DNA from: Lycocorax pyrrhopterus obiensis
Taxonomy: Eukaryota; Chordata; Aves; Passeriformes; Paradisaeidae
Reading direction: 5' to 3'
Assembly (NCBI GenBank): GCA_014706295.1
Contig: JACSVZ010000003.1
Location: 328,473-392,472, forward strand
Length of the DNA stretch: 64,000 bases
In this document: piece by piece, positions 36,401-46,300 of the stretch
Numbering within the stretch: the stretch's first letter is position 1
Layout of the letters: every line of letters starts with the position of its first letter
Position numbers and translations under genes: made by a program
The notes under the pieces: generated by a model
What the model was told of the DNA's origin: nothing
Databases searched by the model: none
Seen by the model: the letters and a program-made list of their open reading frames with translations, nothing else

Positions 36401-39400
36401 CTGTTCCTGAGGTCAGCACAGAAAGTGCAGCTCTGGCTGGACATCCTGGAAGGGCTGTGTCCACCTGGACATCCTGGAAGGGCTGTGCCCCTTCGAGGTG
36501 GGGCAGTTTCTGCTGGTTCAGGCTGACAGAATGCCGTATTAGCCACAGCCAGGGTTTGGGATCAGTTTGATCTTCCCCAGAGCTGGGACACAGAGAGTGT
36601 TGCAGAGAACTTTCTTGCCAGAGCTGGGTGGTTTCAAAGATCACCCGAGGTGTGTGTACCGTTCCTGGAGAGCCAAGCCCCAGGAAGGTGTGTTCTTGCA
36701 GCTCACGTGAGGGTTTGCCGTGATGTTTGTTTTATCAATTCAAGTCATTTCAAAGTCACCTGAATAAATGCTCCCCAAAATAAGCCTCAGACATCCCTCT
36801 GACACCTCTGGGTGTGGGGCTTGCTTTGGTTTGATCTCTTGGTGGGGTCTTGTTCAGCACTGGATTAGGCACACATAGTGGTACAGCGTGTTAATTCTGG
36901 ATCAGAGTCCAGAATCCCTCTGGCTGTTAAGCCAGCACGTGCGTGGATCTGTGTGGAAGGAACAGCTGGGAGAGAGCCAGGACTGTGCCTTGTTCTCAAG
37001 TGGTGACTCAGTGTCCCTCCCCAGTAGCTGTGGCATGAGGACCAGGGCAGTGGGATTTCATTCTCTTGCTGTGTTTTTCTCATTTCCATTGGATAAAGCT
37101 GTGGCAATAATTTTTTCCCTCCCTCAAGGCTTGGCTGTGGGGGCTGTGACAGCCCCTCGTGGCTCCTGCTGGCTGTCACTTAGAGCTGCGCACGCCTGGG
37201 GCCGCGGGATGCAGCTCAGGGAGCAAGGCTTGCAGGGAAACAGGAAAGATTTTTCAAGGGGAACGATGACAAATGAATTTCAGCCCTGGCAGTGTTTCTG
37301 ACCACGTGCTGTCCTTGCTGCTAGATCCACCACAGGCAACCCCAAAGTGCTGGGCTGAGACCTCCTCGTCGGGGCTGATGCTGCAGCTGTTCTGCAGCTG
37401 GCCCGGGGGGTACCCCCACCCCACCCTGCACTGGAGAGAAGAGGGGCAGGATCTGGAGAACTCCAGCTGGGTCATCAGCTCCACCAGCTCCTCGGACACC
37501 CACGTGGAGACGCTGAACAGCTCCCACCTCTCCCACCGAAAAGTCTTCAAGTGTGTGGGTAGCCATGTGGTGAAGCAGGAGCAGCCTGCCTGCACTGTGG
37601 AGATAAGTGAGTGGATTTGCTGCCTCATTAACTGTTAATGAAGCTGCTGAAAGTGGGGTAGGTGCGTACCCCAGTCATTCCCTGCTCTCCAGAGCACTGA
37701 GGTGGTCAGGGAAGCCAGGAGGCAGCATGGCAGGACACATGTGCAGCCCAAGGCACAGATGTCCTGCAGCTGAGATCCATCACGGCAGAGTTGCAGGTGA
37801 GCTGTGTTTTGGGCCCATCTTCAGGGGCCAACAAATTTCACCACAGCAGTGTTTTCTCCAGTGGAAAGCTTTCACACACCTGCGTGAAAGTGAGAGATGG
37901 TTTGGGGGCTGTGGGCAGCTTGAGATGAAGTTTGGTAGGGTTGGGTTTAAGGGTTGTGTGTGCCCATGAGGCATCTCAGGGATCTGAGTGGCTTATGAAA
38001 ACCTGGGCTGTGTTTATCCTCCGAGGGTTGTCAGGGCTTCTTCACAAGAGCTCTGCTGATCCCAAGGAAGCTAATGCCTGGGCTGCTCTTCTCCTCTCTG
38101 CCATCTACCTGCTGGCTACCTCAGACCATTTTTCCCCGGGGATATGAAGACAGGTGTCAGAAGGGGCTGAGCACCATGAAAGCTGCTCAGGTCACTCCTT
38201 GGGAGGCTCTTGAGTGAGCCAAATGCCAAACCCCCAGTGCTCAACTCACAGACGCCTGCCTGCCTGCCTCCCTTCTGTTAATGATTATTAATCAGCCAGA
38301 AGCTTGATTGCTCATTATGTTAATTGCCTCCACTATCTCCTTGACTCCTGTTTTTGTTTTCGCCTGGGGCTGTTCAGAACTCCCTTCCCTGGAATCTGAG
38401 CCCCCCCAGACCTGCTTTGTGGGTGACAACGTGACCCTGACATGCCGGGTGACCGAGAGCACTCCGGCGGCTCGGCTCAGCTGGCTCCGGGACATCACCC
38501 GACCCGAGGCGGAGATCCAGCCTGGGGGGAGGTTCCTCATTGTCCAGGAGGGCAACGTGTCCCGGCTCACCATCCAGAACTGCTCCCAGGGCACCGATGG
38601 CGGCTGCTACGTCTGCAAGGCCCAGAACCCCGTGGGGCTCAGGGAGCTCTTTGTCTGCCTCACGGTGAAGCGTGAGTGGGGCTGTGGCAGGAGGGCTTGG
38701 GGGCACAGCACACCTGCTCTTTGGCTTGCACTGAGAATTCCTCATCCATCTATGTCCCGGTGACAAGCTCCTCCTGTGTCCCCTCTCTGCAGAGCCAGTG
38801 AACATCGTTGGCGTCGTGGGTGCTGTGGTGGTCCTGTCCCTCCTGGCTGTTCTCACCGTCACTGGGGTTGTGTTGTACTACAATCCCCTCCTGTGCCTGA
38901 GAGGTAGGGATTGGTTCCTCCCTTCCTGGGGGTTTATCCCTGACCTGCTTGTCCCTCCCAGTGTGCTGGAGTAAGTCAGGGTTGCCTGTGCCATGTGTGG
39001 GCAGGTCACCTCCACATTTGTGCCTCTGCATGGGGCTGCCAGTGACCATGTGGAGGCAGGATTGGCAGGGATTGTCCAGAGGCACTGCCAAGGGGGCAGT
39101 TTCTAACGCTATCTCTCTCTTCTCTCCCATTCAGGTGCTGCATTCAGGTGAGTGCTGACATTCCTCAGCCCAGTGCCTCATGGCATCACTACTCTGTTCC
39201 TGTAGGGCAGGAACAGGCTCTCCTCAGCCTTTCATCCAGCTTGCTCTGCTGTTCCCAGGAATGCAGACTCGGGGGATGTCTTAGTGCTGGTGGACTCTGA
39301 AGACGACGAGGAGGGGAAGGGGTCCGAGGAGGCCCTGAGCAGCTGCACCGAGCACGAGGCCATGGCGCTGGTTGGTGGGAGCAGGGCCCAGGCTGCTCAC

Positions 39401-39582
39401 CTGAGCCATCTCACGGAAGGTGAGGAGCCACCTGCTCCCTGCTGAGCTGTGGGTCTTCCCAGAGGAATTCCTGATGGCTGGCATAGCTGAGATGCTGCTG
39501 CTCTGTGCCCTGTGTAGGTGACGACGAGCTCCATGGCACGCTCTCTCCACAGGAAGGGAGAGAAGAAACAGGAGGCTCATAG
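30442..39582 (+). CDS. VSIG10: V-set and immunoglobulin domain-containing protein 10
   Basis: Exons are 30442-30526 (signal peptide MQLPGGMPPARFFLALCVW), 30738-31022 (Ig domain, cysteines in LLCRN and YTCRE), 37325-37606 (Ig, LFCSW and FKCVG), 38378-38671 (Ig, LTCRV and YVCKA), 38793-38903 (transmembrane IVGVVGAVVVLSLLAVLTVT), 39135-39147 (13-nt microexon), 39259-39419 and 39518-39582 (acidic cytoplasmic tail with LVLVDSEDDEEG, stop TAG). All phases agree; the total is 431 aa. Several N-glycosylation sequons (NVS, NSS, NYT, NKT) are present. It is a type I cell-surface Ig protein of poorly known function. Human VSIG10 is 540 aa with four Ig domains, and the second one is not found here. If the exon at 39259 is not spliced, an alternative stop falls at 39443-39445. 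Confidence 0.92.
32358..32558 (+). repeat. 5' LTR
   Basis: It begins TGTTGTAATG and ends CCCACA, and repeats at 35578-35837. At 201 bp it is 59 bp shorter than the 3' LTR because it has one copy, not two, of a repeated block (CAAGTAATGGGTTCCACGTG and following). Its poly(A) signal position reads AACAAA, not AATAAA. Confidence 0.93.
32562..32581 (+). other. retroviral primer-binding site, tRNA-Trp type
   Basis: TGGTGACCCTGCCGTGATAA lies three bases after the LTR. It fits the complement of the 3' end of tRNA-Trp with few mismatches. tRNA-Trp is the primer used by avian alpharetroviruses. Confidence 0.8.
32812..33300 (+). pseudogene. retroviral gag N-terminal fragment, broken
   Basis: An ATG at 32812 opens a short frame beginning MGKGLSKEEQ. 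Its glycine 2 suits N-myristoylation of a matrix protein. The frame is closed by TAA at 32917-32919. A second open stretch, 32959-33300, continues with VLKQVEAEKIAAAEAAARL and a proline-rich segment, then a TGA. This matches the expected order matrix then proline-rich linker for gag. Capsid and nucleocapsid are absent. The TAA and the short length make it non-functional. Confidence 0.7.
33409..34287 (+). pseudogene. LYAR: LYAR retrocopy inside the ERV
   Basis: The stretch is an intronless derivative of the nucleolar zinc-finger protein LYAR. It opens MVVFTCNACGEAVKKA, continues CRNCQCLSCMDCGKDFWGDD, and retains the C-terminal block GKFNWKGTIKAV, KQAPDNEISIKKLRKKV. In-frame stops occur at 33457-33459 and 33643-33645 (both TAG where LYAR has Gln) and at 33784. 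A frameshift falls near 33740-33800, followed by a TGA where LYAR has Trp. The last part of the LYAR C-terminus is missing. An A-rich stretch at 34446-34520 may be the remains of the poly(A) tail. It lies between gag and env-like sequence, so it was captured by the element or inserted into it. Confidence 0.9.
34288..35380 (+). other. ERV interior of unclear origin
   Basis: Sequence between the LYAR copy and the env-like remnant. It has a purine-rich A/G tract (34446-34520), a T run at 34681-34694 and no open frame of note. It may be LYAR 3' UTR, further host sequence, or decayed viral sequence. I cannot tell which. Confidence 0.5.
35381..35558 (+). pseudogene. retroviral env transmembrane-subunit remnant
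   Basis: The translation shows the LQNRTAID core typical of retroviral TM subunits. A frame change follows, and the adjacent open stretch LLAHEHRCKN runs on for about 60 codons towards the polypurine tract. SU and most of TM are absent. The identification rests on the short core motif and on its position just before the polypurine tract. Confidence 0.6.
35559..35575 (+). other. polypurine tract
   Basis: A run of A and G only (AAGAAGAAAAAGGGGGA) ends two bases before the TG that opens the 3' LTR. This is the normal site of plus-strand priming. Confidence 0.85.
35578..35837 (+). repeat. 3' LTR
   Basis: It begins TGTTGTAATG and ends CCCGCA, 260 bp. It contains two copies of the block CAAGTAATRGGTTCCACRTG and following, spaced 59 bp apart, which looks like a U3 enhancer repeat. 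It keeps an intact AATAAA (in TCAATAAAGTGG). Outside the duplicated block it differs from the 5' LTR at about half a dozen positions, mostly transitions. Confidence 0.93.
37607..39258 (+). other. VSIG10: VSIG10 introns 3-6
   Basis: GT-AG introns 37607-38377, 38672-38792, 38904-39134 and 39148-39258. The first and largest shows no repeat or extra exon. The others are short and plain. Confidence 0.8.
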
Positions 39583-40597
39583 CTTTGGGGAAGCACATGG
39601 AGCTCCGGCTGGAATCCAGCATCAAGCAGGCCCTCCTTGTATGTGGCTGAGCACAGGCTGTCAGTGTCCTGTGCCAGGACACTTCAGGCAGAGCCATCCC
39701 ACCTCTCTCTCCACCTGCCCCTTCCACAGTTTTCACTCCATCCTTCCCCAGCCATGTTTCTCCATTCCTTCTCTCCTCTTCCATTTCCCTCCTTTTGGGT
39801 GTCCTTAAAGCAAGGTGACACCCAGCGCAGGCAGAGCATGGGAGCACCCTCTCACTTCGATGCCTGTGATGGACTCAAATTCCTGTGTGGGATTCTGGCT
39901 CAGTCCCCATAAGCAGCTCCAGGATGGAGAAAGTCACCATGGGGCTGCAGTGGTCCTGGGACAAGGGAAGAAACAAGGGGTGTGCAGGCAGGACGTGGGT
40001 GACACTGACTCTGGAGAGGCTGAATTTTTTTTATAAATATTTTTCCCCTATTCCTTCTGCAATGTTGCTCTGTGTCCAAGTCAGGAGTTAATCTATTCCT
40101 TGTGGAGTGTGTGTTGAGGGTAATGGGGACATGAGCACATGTATGGGGGGACAAAGGGGACCTGACAACACACAGGGGATCAAAGGGAATCTGATGGCCC
40201 CTGGAGTGGAAGGGAAGCACTCCTGAGACATGCAGAGAGAGGCAGGGTCTGCACTGTGGGTGAAGTCGGGGGGTCTGAGCCATCCCTGGGGTGTCAGAAC
40301 AGTGTGAGCTGGAGCAGAGCTGAGGGAGACAGGGGTGGGGACAGTGGTTGTGGTCCAGCTGTGCATGATGGTCTCTGAAGGGCCATGGAGCCTGAACGGA
40401 GGGTTCTGAGGGGCTGGAGCAGGGTCTGAGGGCCGGAGGGAACGGAGTGTGGGTGGAAGGATGGGATGGTTTGAGGGCTGAGAGTGGGAGCCCGCCTGCA
40501 AGCAGCGCCAGCGCGTTCTCTTATGCTCAGCACCGCGCCCTCTCAGCGGCGCTCAGAGCCAAGCCAGGAAAATCCCAGGGAGCTGCGGGAGCCTCTG
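39583..40597. other. VSIG10 3' UTR and VSIG10-CFAP73 intergenic DNA
   Basis: This contains the VSIG10 3' UTR, with no canonical AATAAA found (TATAAA near 40032 is the nearest candidate), and short spacer DNA. It is the point at which gene order departs from that of human chromosome 12, where WSB2 follows VSIG10. Confidence 0.6.
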
Positions 40598-40612
40598 GCT
40601 GCCCCTGGCAAC
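40598..40612 (+). promoter_or_regulatory. CFAP73: RFX X-box upstream of CFAP73
   Basis: GCTGCC-CCT-GGCAAC matches the X-box consensus GYTRCC(N0-3)RGYAAC at every defined position. It lies 82 bp upstream of the chosen CFAP73 start. RFX factors drive ciliary genes through such sites. Confidence 0.55.
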
Positions 40613-40693
40613 ACTGTTGTGCTGCCACCACCTCCGCCGCCCCGGTCCCAGCTCCTCCGCAGGCCCCTGGGCGAGGAGGAGGCACCGGCCGAG

Positions 40694-42853
40694 ATGGACT
40701 CGGAGCTGGAGGAGCAGTTGAGAGCAGCTTTCCGGGACAAGCTGCGGCTGCTGTGAGTGAGACCCCTCCGTCCTCCCCGTGGCAAGGGACCAAAGGGCAG
40801 GCAACAAGGCTAGCATGTCCTGTGTGCCCGGTGATCTCGGTTTGTGTTTCCATTTCCGGGTGCCACTGCCAGGGTGGGTGTCACTGGGTGGGCACAGTGT
40901 CCCCAGCAGAGGCTCCCAGGGAGGAGAGGATATTCCAGCCGTGGTCTGGGGGGAGGCAGGGGGACTCCCCGGGGTCTAACCAGAAAGCTGAGATTGTGAC
41001 GTGATTTGTCCTTCCCTGGGGAACAGCGCCGATGCTGGGAGTCTCCAAGTGGAAGAGGCTGAAGTGGGAGAGATGGGCAGGAACGAGGGTGGGGAAGAAG
41101 ATGAATTCAGGCAGAGAAAACGCAGTGTGGTTCCTGACAATCCCTGCACACACCGGGGAGCGGGCCAGGCTCCCCACGCCGAGCCCCGGGAGTAGCGGTG
41201 GCCCAGAGAAATCCTGCCCGTGCCACGGTGGCAGATGCCCCTGCCCCGAATTTCCCTCCCCAGCCCAGCCGAGCTCCACGCAGCCCGTGGCAGGACGGTG
41301 CCAGCGCGGGACCCCGCCACGCTTCTGCCATCCACTCCTGTGCTCCTGAAGAGACGGGAGGTGGCAGAGGTGGAGCAGGAGCTGCAGAACCGGCGGGAGG
41401 TGAGAACGGCCCCAGCCCCCCGAGTGTCCCCTCCCCGGGTGCTTCAGGTGTGCCACGGGGACAGGCAGCTGGCAGGCATGTCCCCAGCTATCCATGGGCT
41501 GGCACCCTCGGGTGCACAAGCGTGGGGCGATGCTCTCAGCGCCCCGCAATCCCACAGGAGTTTCAGCAGCGGATGCAGCGCCTGGCGCAGCGCCGGCAGC
41601 AGCTGGCCCGGAGGGAACGGCAGCACCGCGACGCCGTCCTCAGATTTGACTCCTTCCTCAAGGTGCGGGGGCCGGGGCCGGGGCCGAGCTGGCCGGAGAG
41701 TCGCCGCTGACCCCGTGCCCACGGCGCAGGCGGTGGCGGCCAGGCGGGAGCGGGCGCTGCGCCGGGCGGGCGAGGAGCGGGCGCGGGTGGCGGCGGAGCG
41801 AGCTGAGGCCGCCCGGCTGCAGCGGGAGCTGGCGGGGCTGCTGCAGAACAGGGAGCGCCTGGCCCGGCGCCTGCGGAGCCTCCGGCCCTTCGGGGACTAC
41901 CTGCGGGACGTGCTGGCCAAGATGGGGCAGGTGAGCGTGGGGTCCTGCGGCGCCACCCTGAATGTCCCCCAGCCTCTTGGAGGGGACATCCCTCCACCGC
42001 TGCGGCCTCTCAGCCGCCTCCCGCTGCCCAGTTCCAGGACGTGCCGGCCATGCTGGTGCATTTCGGGGTGCTGGCGGGGGTGCGGGCAGCCCTGGCACGG
42101 GAGGTAGAGGCCAGGCAGGAGCGGCTGGCCCAGGGCAGGGCACGGCTCCAGCGGTACCGGCAGGAGACCAGCACCGAGCTCCTGGGCACCAAGGACGAGC
42201 TGGCCGGGCTCCACACACGCCTGGAGGCTGCCCGCCAAGATGTGCTCCAGTGGGTAAGGGGGATGTCGGGTGCCCAAGGACCCCCCCGGGGAGAAGGGCG
42301 GCAGTGCAGGTGTGCTGCACAAGGGAGATGCCCAACGTGGTGGAGGTGCAAAGTTGGGCGCACTCTGGGCTGAGCCCAAAAAGCAGCAGCTCTGCATGGG
42401 TAGGATACACAGCCAGGACTGCTGCGTCCCCCTGGCCTGGCCTGGCTGGGGGGGGCGCAGGAGGACAAAGGGCAGTGGCCCGGGGCTCACTCTGTCCCCC
42501 AGGAGTCCTGCTGGACCCACATCCAGAGTACAGCCACACAGAAGACCCTGCTGCTGGTGCAGATCAAGCTGGCTGTGCTGAACCTCTTCCAGCTCACCAC
42601 TGCACAGCTCAGGATCCCCACAGACAGAGCCCAGGAGGACACCAAGGCCCAGTTGGACATGGTCAGCACAAACCTCTCCCCGGGGCAGTGGGGCTGGGGA
42701 CACACAGGGACATCACTATCCCTGGCTGGCTGTGGCATCAGGCTCCAATCTTCACAGGTGCTGCTCTGCATGCGGGGCCTGGCTGACATCTGTGCCACTG
42801 GCACACACCCACAGCACGAAAGGGGTGCCAGGCTGCTTCAGGGCCAGGAATAG
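40694..42853 (+). CDS. CFAP73: cilia- and flagella-associated protein 73 (CCDC42B)
   Basis: Exons are 40694-40752, 41264-41399, 41558-41662, 41730-41930, 42032-42253, 42503-42661 and 42758-42853. Phases agree; the product is 325 aa (human 308). It is a CCDC42/DUF4200-family coiled-coil protein. In Chlamydomonas the homologue (MIA2) forms the MIA complex with CFAP100 and regulates inner dynein arm I1 of the axoneme. Family landmarks are VLRFDSFLKAVAARRERALR, the Arg/Glu-rich coiled coil, FQDVPAMLVHF and the C-terminal block QWESCWTHIQSTATQKTLLL then LAVLNLFQL. The start MDSELEEQLRAAFRDKL aligns with the short human N-terminus. An in-frame upstream ATG at 40526 would add 56 residues. The second exon could instead start at 41294 with the same phase. 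Coding GC content is very high. Confidence 0.92.
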
Positions 42854-43316
42854 CCCCTGGGGACACCTCCTGCTCCTGGGGCTGGGGAGAGGCTGCCAGG
42901 GCCAGCATGGAACTACAGGACCTCTGGGGACGGAGGTCGTTCCTTGCAAGTCTGGAAACCCCATGACGAGAGGCAACACGGATGGCAGTGGCACAGGCAC
43001 ACTGGAGTGGCACCGCACCCAGGCAGGGCCAGAGTACTCCCAGGTTCCCTCCTGCCCAGAGCACCCCAGGCAGCAGGAGGAGGAGGGAGCTGCTGTTGGC
43101 ATCTCCAAAGGTGTCTCACATCAAAATACATCCAACTGTGGAGCCACAGCACCTGCTTGTTCTTGTGTCTCTGGGTGGCCCGAGGAAAAGAATTACCCCA
43201 GGCACGATGCTCGGAGCAAGGACAGAGAGGAGTCAGGATGCAAAACCAGCCAATATTTACTGTCCCCTTCCCCAACTCCTCCCCAACTCCCAGCCCAGGC
43301 ATGGGGGGCATGTCAC
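42854..43316. other. CFAP73-DDX54 convergent intergenic region
   Basis: 463 bp between the two stop codons, holding both 3' UTRs. No canonical AATAAA is seen on either strand, so 3' ends may use variant signals or overlap. Confidence 0.6.
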
Positions 43317-46300
43317 CTACATCTTCTTCCTCAGCTTGCCCTTCTTGGCAGCGCCCGCCCGGCGCCCGAAGGCCATTTGCCGCAGCTCCTGCACGCGCTG
43401 CCGGTTCCGGGCCTTGAGGCGCTTCAGGCCCCCGCTCTGCAGGAAGCGCTGCTTGGCTGCCTTCTTGCGCTGCTTCAGGATCTGCTGCTTGTTCTTCAGC
43501 TCTGAGCGCACCCTGCCCTGCGCCGGGGGCTGCATGGGCCCTGCGGGGGAACATGGCTGTGCTCAGGGCAGGGGACAGAGCCAGGCTGAGGAGGACAATG
43601 TGGGGCTCTGTTGCTTGCTGCAGGTACTCACTGTGCCCATGCCTGTGCTTCCCTCTAAACTGCTCCCTGCTGCGTGGCCCTTCCTCATCCTCATCCCGCT
43701 CATCAACCTTGTACTTCTGCTTCCACTTCTCATAGCTGGGACAGGTGGGTTAAGGAAACGTGGTGACTCCTCACCTGACCCTGTGCTGTGGTGTCTGACT
43801 GTGCTCCCTCTCCCGGCTGCTGCCCTGGCAGGGGATGGATCCCTGACACGGGGGTCCAGCCCCGCTCCCGTAGCCCCCAGCCCAGGCAGGCAGCAGTGCC
43901 CATGGCAGGATACAGGTTGTTCTTGTAGGAGCTGCTGATGTAGCGCCCACTCTCTGTCCGCACCTTCTTCTTGTCCTCCTGGCCCATCTGCCCCACAAAC
44001 CGCTTCTTCTTGCGGTCCCTGCGAGAGACAGGAGGGTGGTGGCACTGAGCAGTGGCACCCCCAGCCCTGATTCTCCCTCCAGCCCACAGGCAAACCCCAC
44101 TCACCACTTGAGCAGCTGCTTGCTCTTGTTGAGGTTGTGGTTCTCATCACCCATGAGATCCAGCACGGCCCCAGCCGCCTGCTGCTCGAAGGCGCTGCCC
44201 TCGCTGCCCACACTCAGCCTGCAAAAGGGGGTGATGAGAGCGGCCCCCCCACAGGCTGAGATGGGACAGCAGCAGGAGCCTCCCCAGACTTACCCCCGCT
44301 CACTCTCAAAGTCCTTGGGCCGGTATGGGATGTAGAAGTCCTCATCCTGCTGTGCCGACTGCTGCGGCTTTTTCCTGGGACCATCTCCCTCTCGGCCCCG
44401 TTTTCGCTTCTGGCCCCCCACATTGGAGAACACGTCCTGGATAGGGACAGTGGAGGGGTTCGGGAGCCACGTCCCCCCCAACATCCCTGCAAGTCTCTGC
44501 ACCAGCCCCCAAGCGCCGGCACAATCTGGAGGCCCTGGTGCTGCCAGCACCAGGCCAAGGCCCCTCTGCAGCAGTTCCTGCATCCATGACCCCATTACCT
44601 GGAGGTCTTCCTGCTCTCCTTCCCCATCCTGGGTCTTGGGAGGGGCTGGGCACAGCCCCTGCCCTTTAAGTGCTGCTGCCCGCTTCTCCTGCTGCCCACG
44701 CTGGAACTTCTCAATCCGGGTATGGTCGTGCCGCCGCTTTGATCGCATCACAGTGCTGGCTGGTGTCCGGGACGTGGCGTTGATCTCAAAGATAGTCTGT
44801 CCCCAGGGTGGACGCATGATTCCCAGTGAGCCACCTGGGCCTCCCGTCCCGTCCCGTCCCGTCCCATCCCATCCCATCCCATCCCATCCCGTCCCATCCC
44901 ATCCCCCCATTCCAGGAGTCTCAACTCACCGCCTTGGACTTGTAGGTTTTAATGCTATCCACAAACTTCAGCCTCTCCAGCTCAGTGTCTTCGAAGCAAG
45001 CACCTGGGGAAGGCAGGCAGGAAGAGGGGCATGGATCAGTTCCCTGGGGAGGGGAATGGGGTCCCCTCCCTCGGCATCCCCTCAGCACTCACTGAAGAGT
45101 GGGTGCATGCCCAGCTGGGACACATCCAGGTCCTTGGCCCTCTTGATGGACTCTGGTGAGGGGCTGGGCCGGGAGCGCAGGTACTGCTTGTGGGCATTGT
45201 CGGCGACGCGGCGGAGGCTGCGCAGCTCGAGAGAGCCCTCGTGGTCCGTCAGCAGCAGGCACTCCTCGTCATCCACCAGGCTCTGGGGGACACGGCCCAG
45301 GACCCCACCAGCGTCTGCAGCGCAGGGGACACTGTGTCACCTCCCCAGCACCCACCCTGGATTTATCAGAGCAGAGCTGACAGCCCCAGGGAACTCAGCA
45401 CTGTTCAGTCAGCATCCCCCACACACAGGGCATATCACAGCCCCCAACACCCCATTTTCCCCATCACCCCTCTGTGTGAAGGCCCACCACAAGACCACAA
45501 ACTCCAGCACTGGCCAAGGGTAACATCCCAGTAACCACACAGCCACCCCTCACCAGCAGGCATCTCCTGGGCTCTGGCGAGGACGAGCGGGCGCCCCAGG
45601 AAGAGGTGGAGGTCGAACATGTAGGGCATCTCGTCAGGAGCCACCAGCGAGTAGGCAGTGCCACTCCGGCCAGCTCGGGCCACGCGGCCTGGCAAAGGCA
45701 AGAGGAGAGTGGGAAAGCATACCCACCAAGCCCAGCCTGTCCCCACCCCAGCAGGGGACTCACTGGTGTCCCTGGGAGTCTACACACGTGACATTTACCA
45801 TGGGGGCATGGCTGGCAAGAGGCCATGGGTGGCTGGGGAAGGGGCAAGGAGGAGCCCTAAAGGGAAAGTACCAGTCCTGCCTCCAAGACCCCTCACAGTC
45901 CAGCTGGGACACCAGGAATACTCTGACGCTGCTTTGTCCCCAGTCTGTCCCCCAGTGTCACAACACAGTGAGGACACTAGCACCCACCGACACGATGCAG
46001 GAACAGCTTGCCCTTGGCGGGGAAGCTGAAGTTGATGACATTGTCCAGCATGGGGATGTCCAGCCCCCGGGCAGCCACATCGGTGACCAGCAGCACTGGG
46101 CACTTGCCCTGGGAGAACTTGGCAATGTTGATCTTGCGGGCGGTCTGGTCCAGAGAGCTGTAAATGTGGGTGCAGCGGATGCCCTGCGCCGTCAGCAGCT
46201 GGGAAGGGGGGAAGAGAGATTGGATCCCACCTGGGCACGTGCCCTCAGCAAAGAGACAGGGCCAGAGACTCCAGGGTGGCCACCTGGACCTCCAAATCCC

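Larger units (their letters stand above)
31023..37324 (+). other. VSIG10: VSIG10 intron 2 with endogenous retrovirus
   Basis: A 6.3-kb GT-AG intron (GTAAGTCA to CTGCTAG). The LTR element at 32358-35837 occupies more than half of it, in the same orientation as the gene. I found no Ig-type exon in the remaining flanks (31023-32351 and 35844-37324), where the second Ig exon of the human gene would be expected. A 23-bp direct duplication (CTGGACATCCTGGAAGGGCTG plus two bases) lies at about 36440-36487. Confidence 0.8.

Noticed and set aside
39420..39445. VSIG10 ending by read-through at the TGA at 39443
   Set aside because: A good GTGAGG donor and a downstream exon (39518-39582) give a Gly-Asp-Asp-Glu-rich tail like the acidic end of human VSIG10. 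Kept only as an alternative.
41658..42703. Long - strand frames opposite CFAP73
   Set aside because: Shadows of the GC-rich CFAP73 exons; they cross its introns and have no recognisable product.
44423..45523. 366-codon open frame on the + strand across DDX54
   Set aside because: Antisense to several DDX54 exons and introns. It has no domain, and the DDX54 reading on the other strand is unambiguous.
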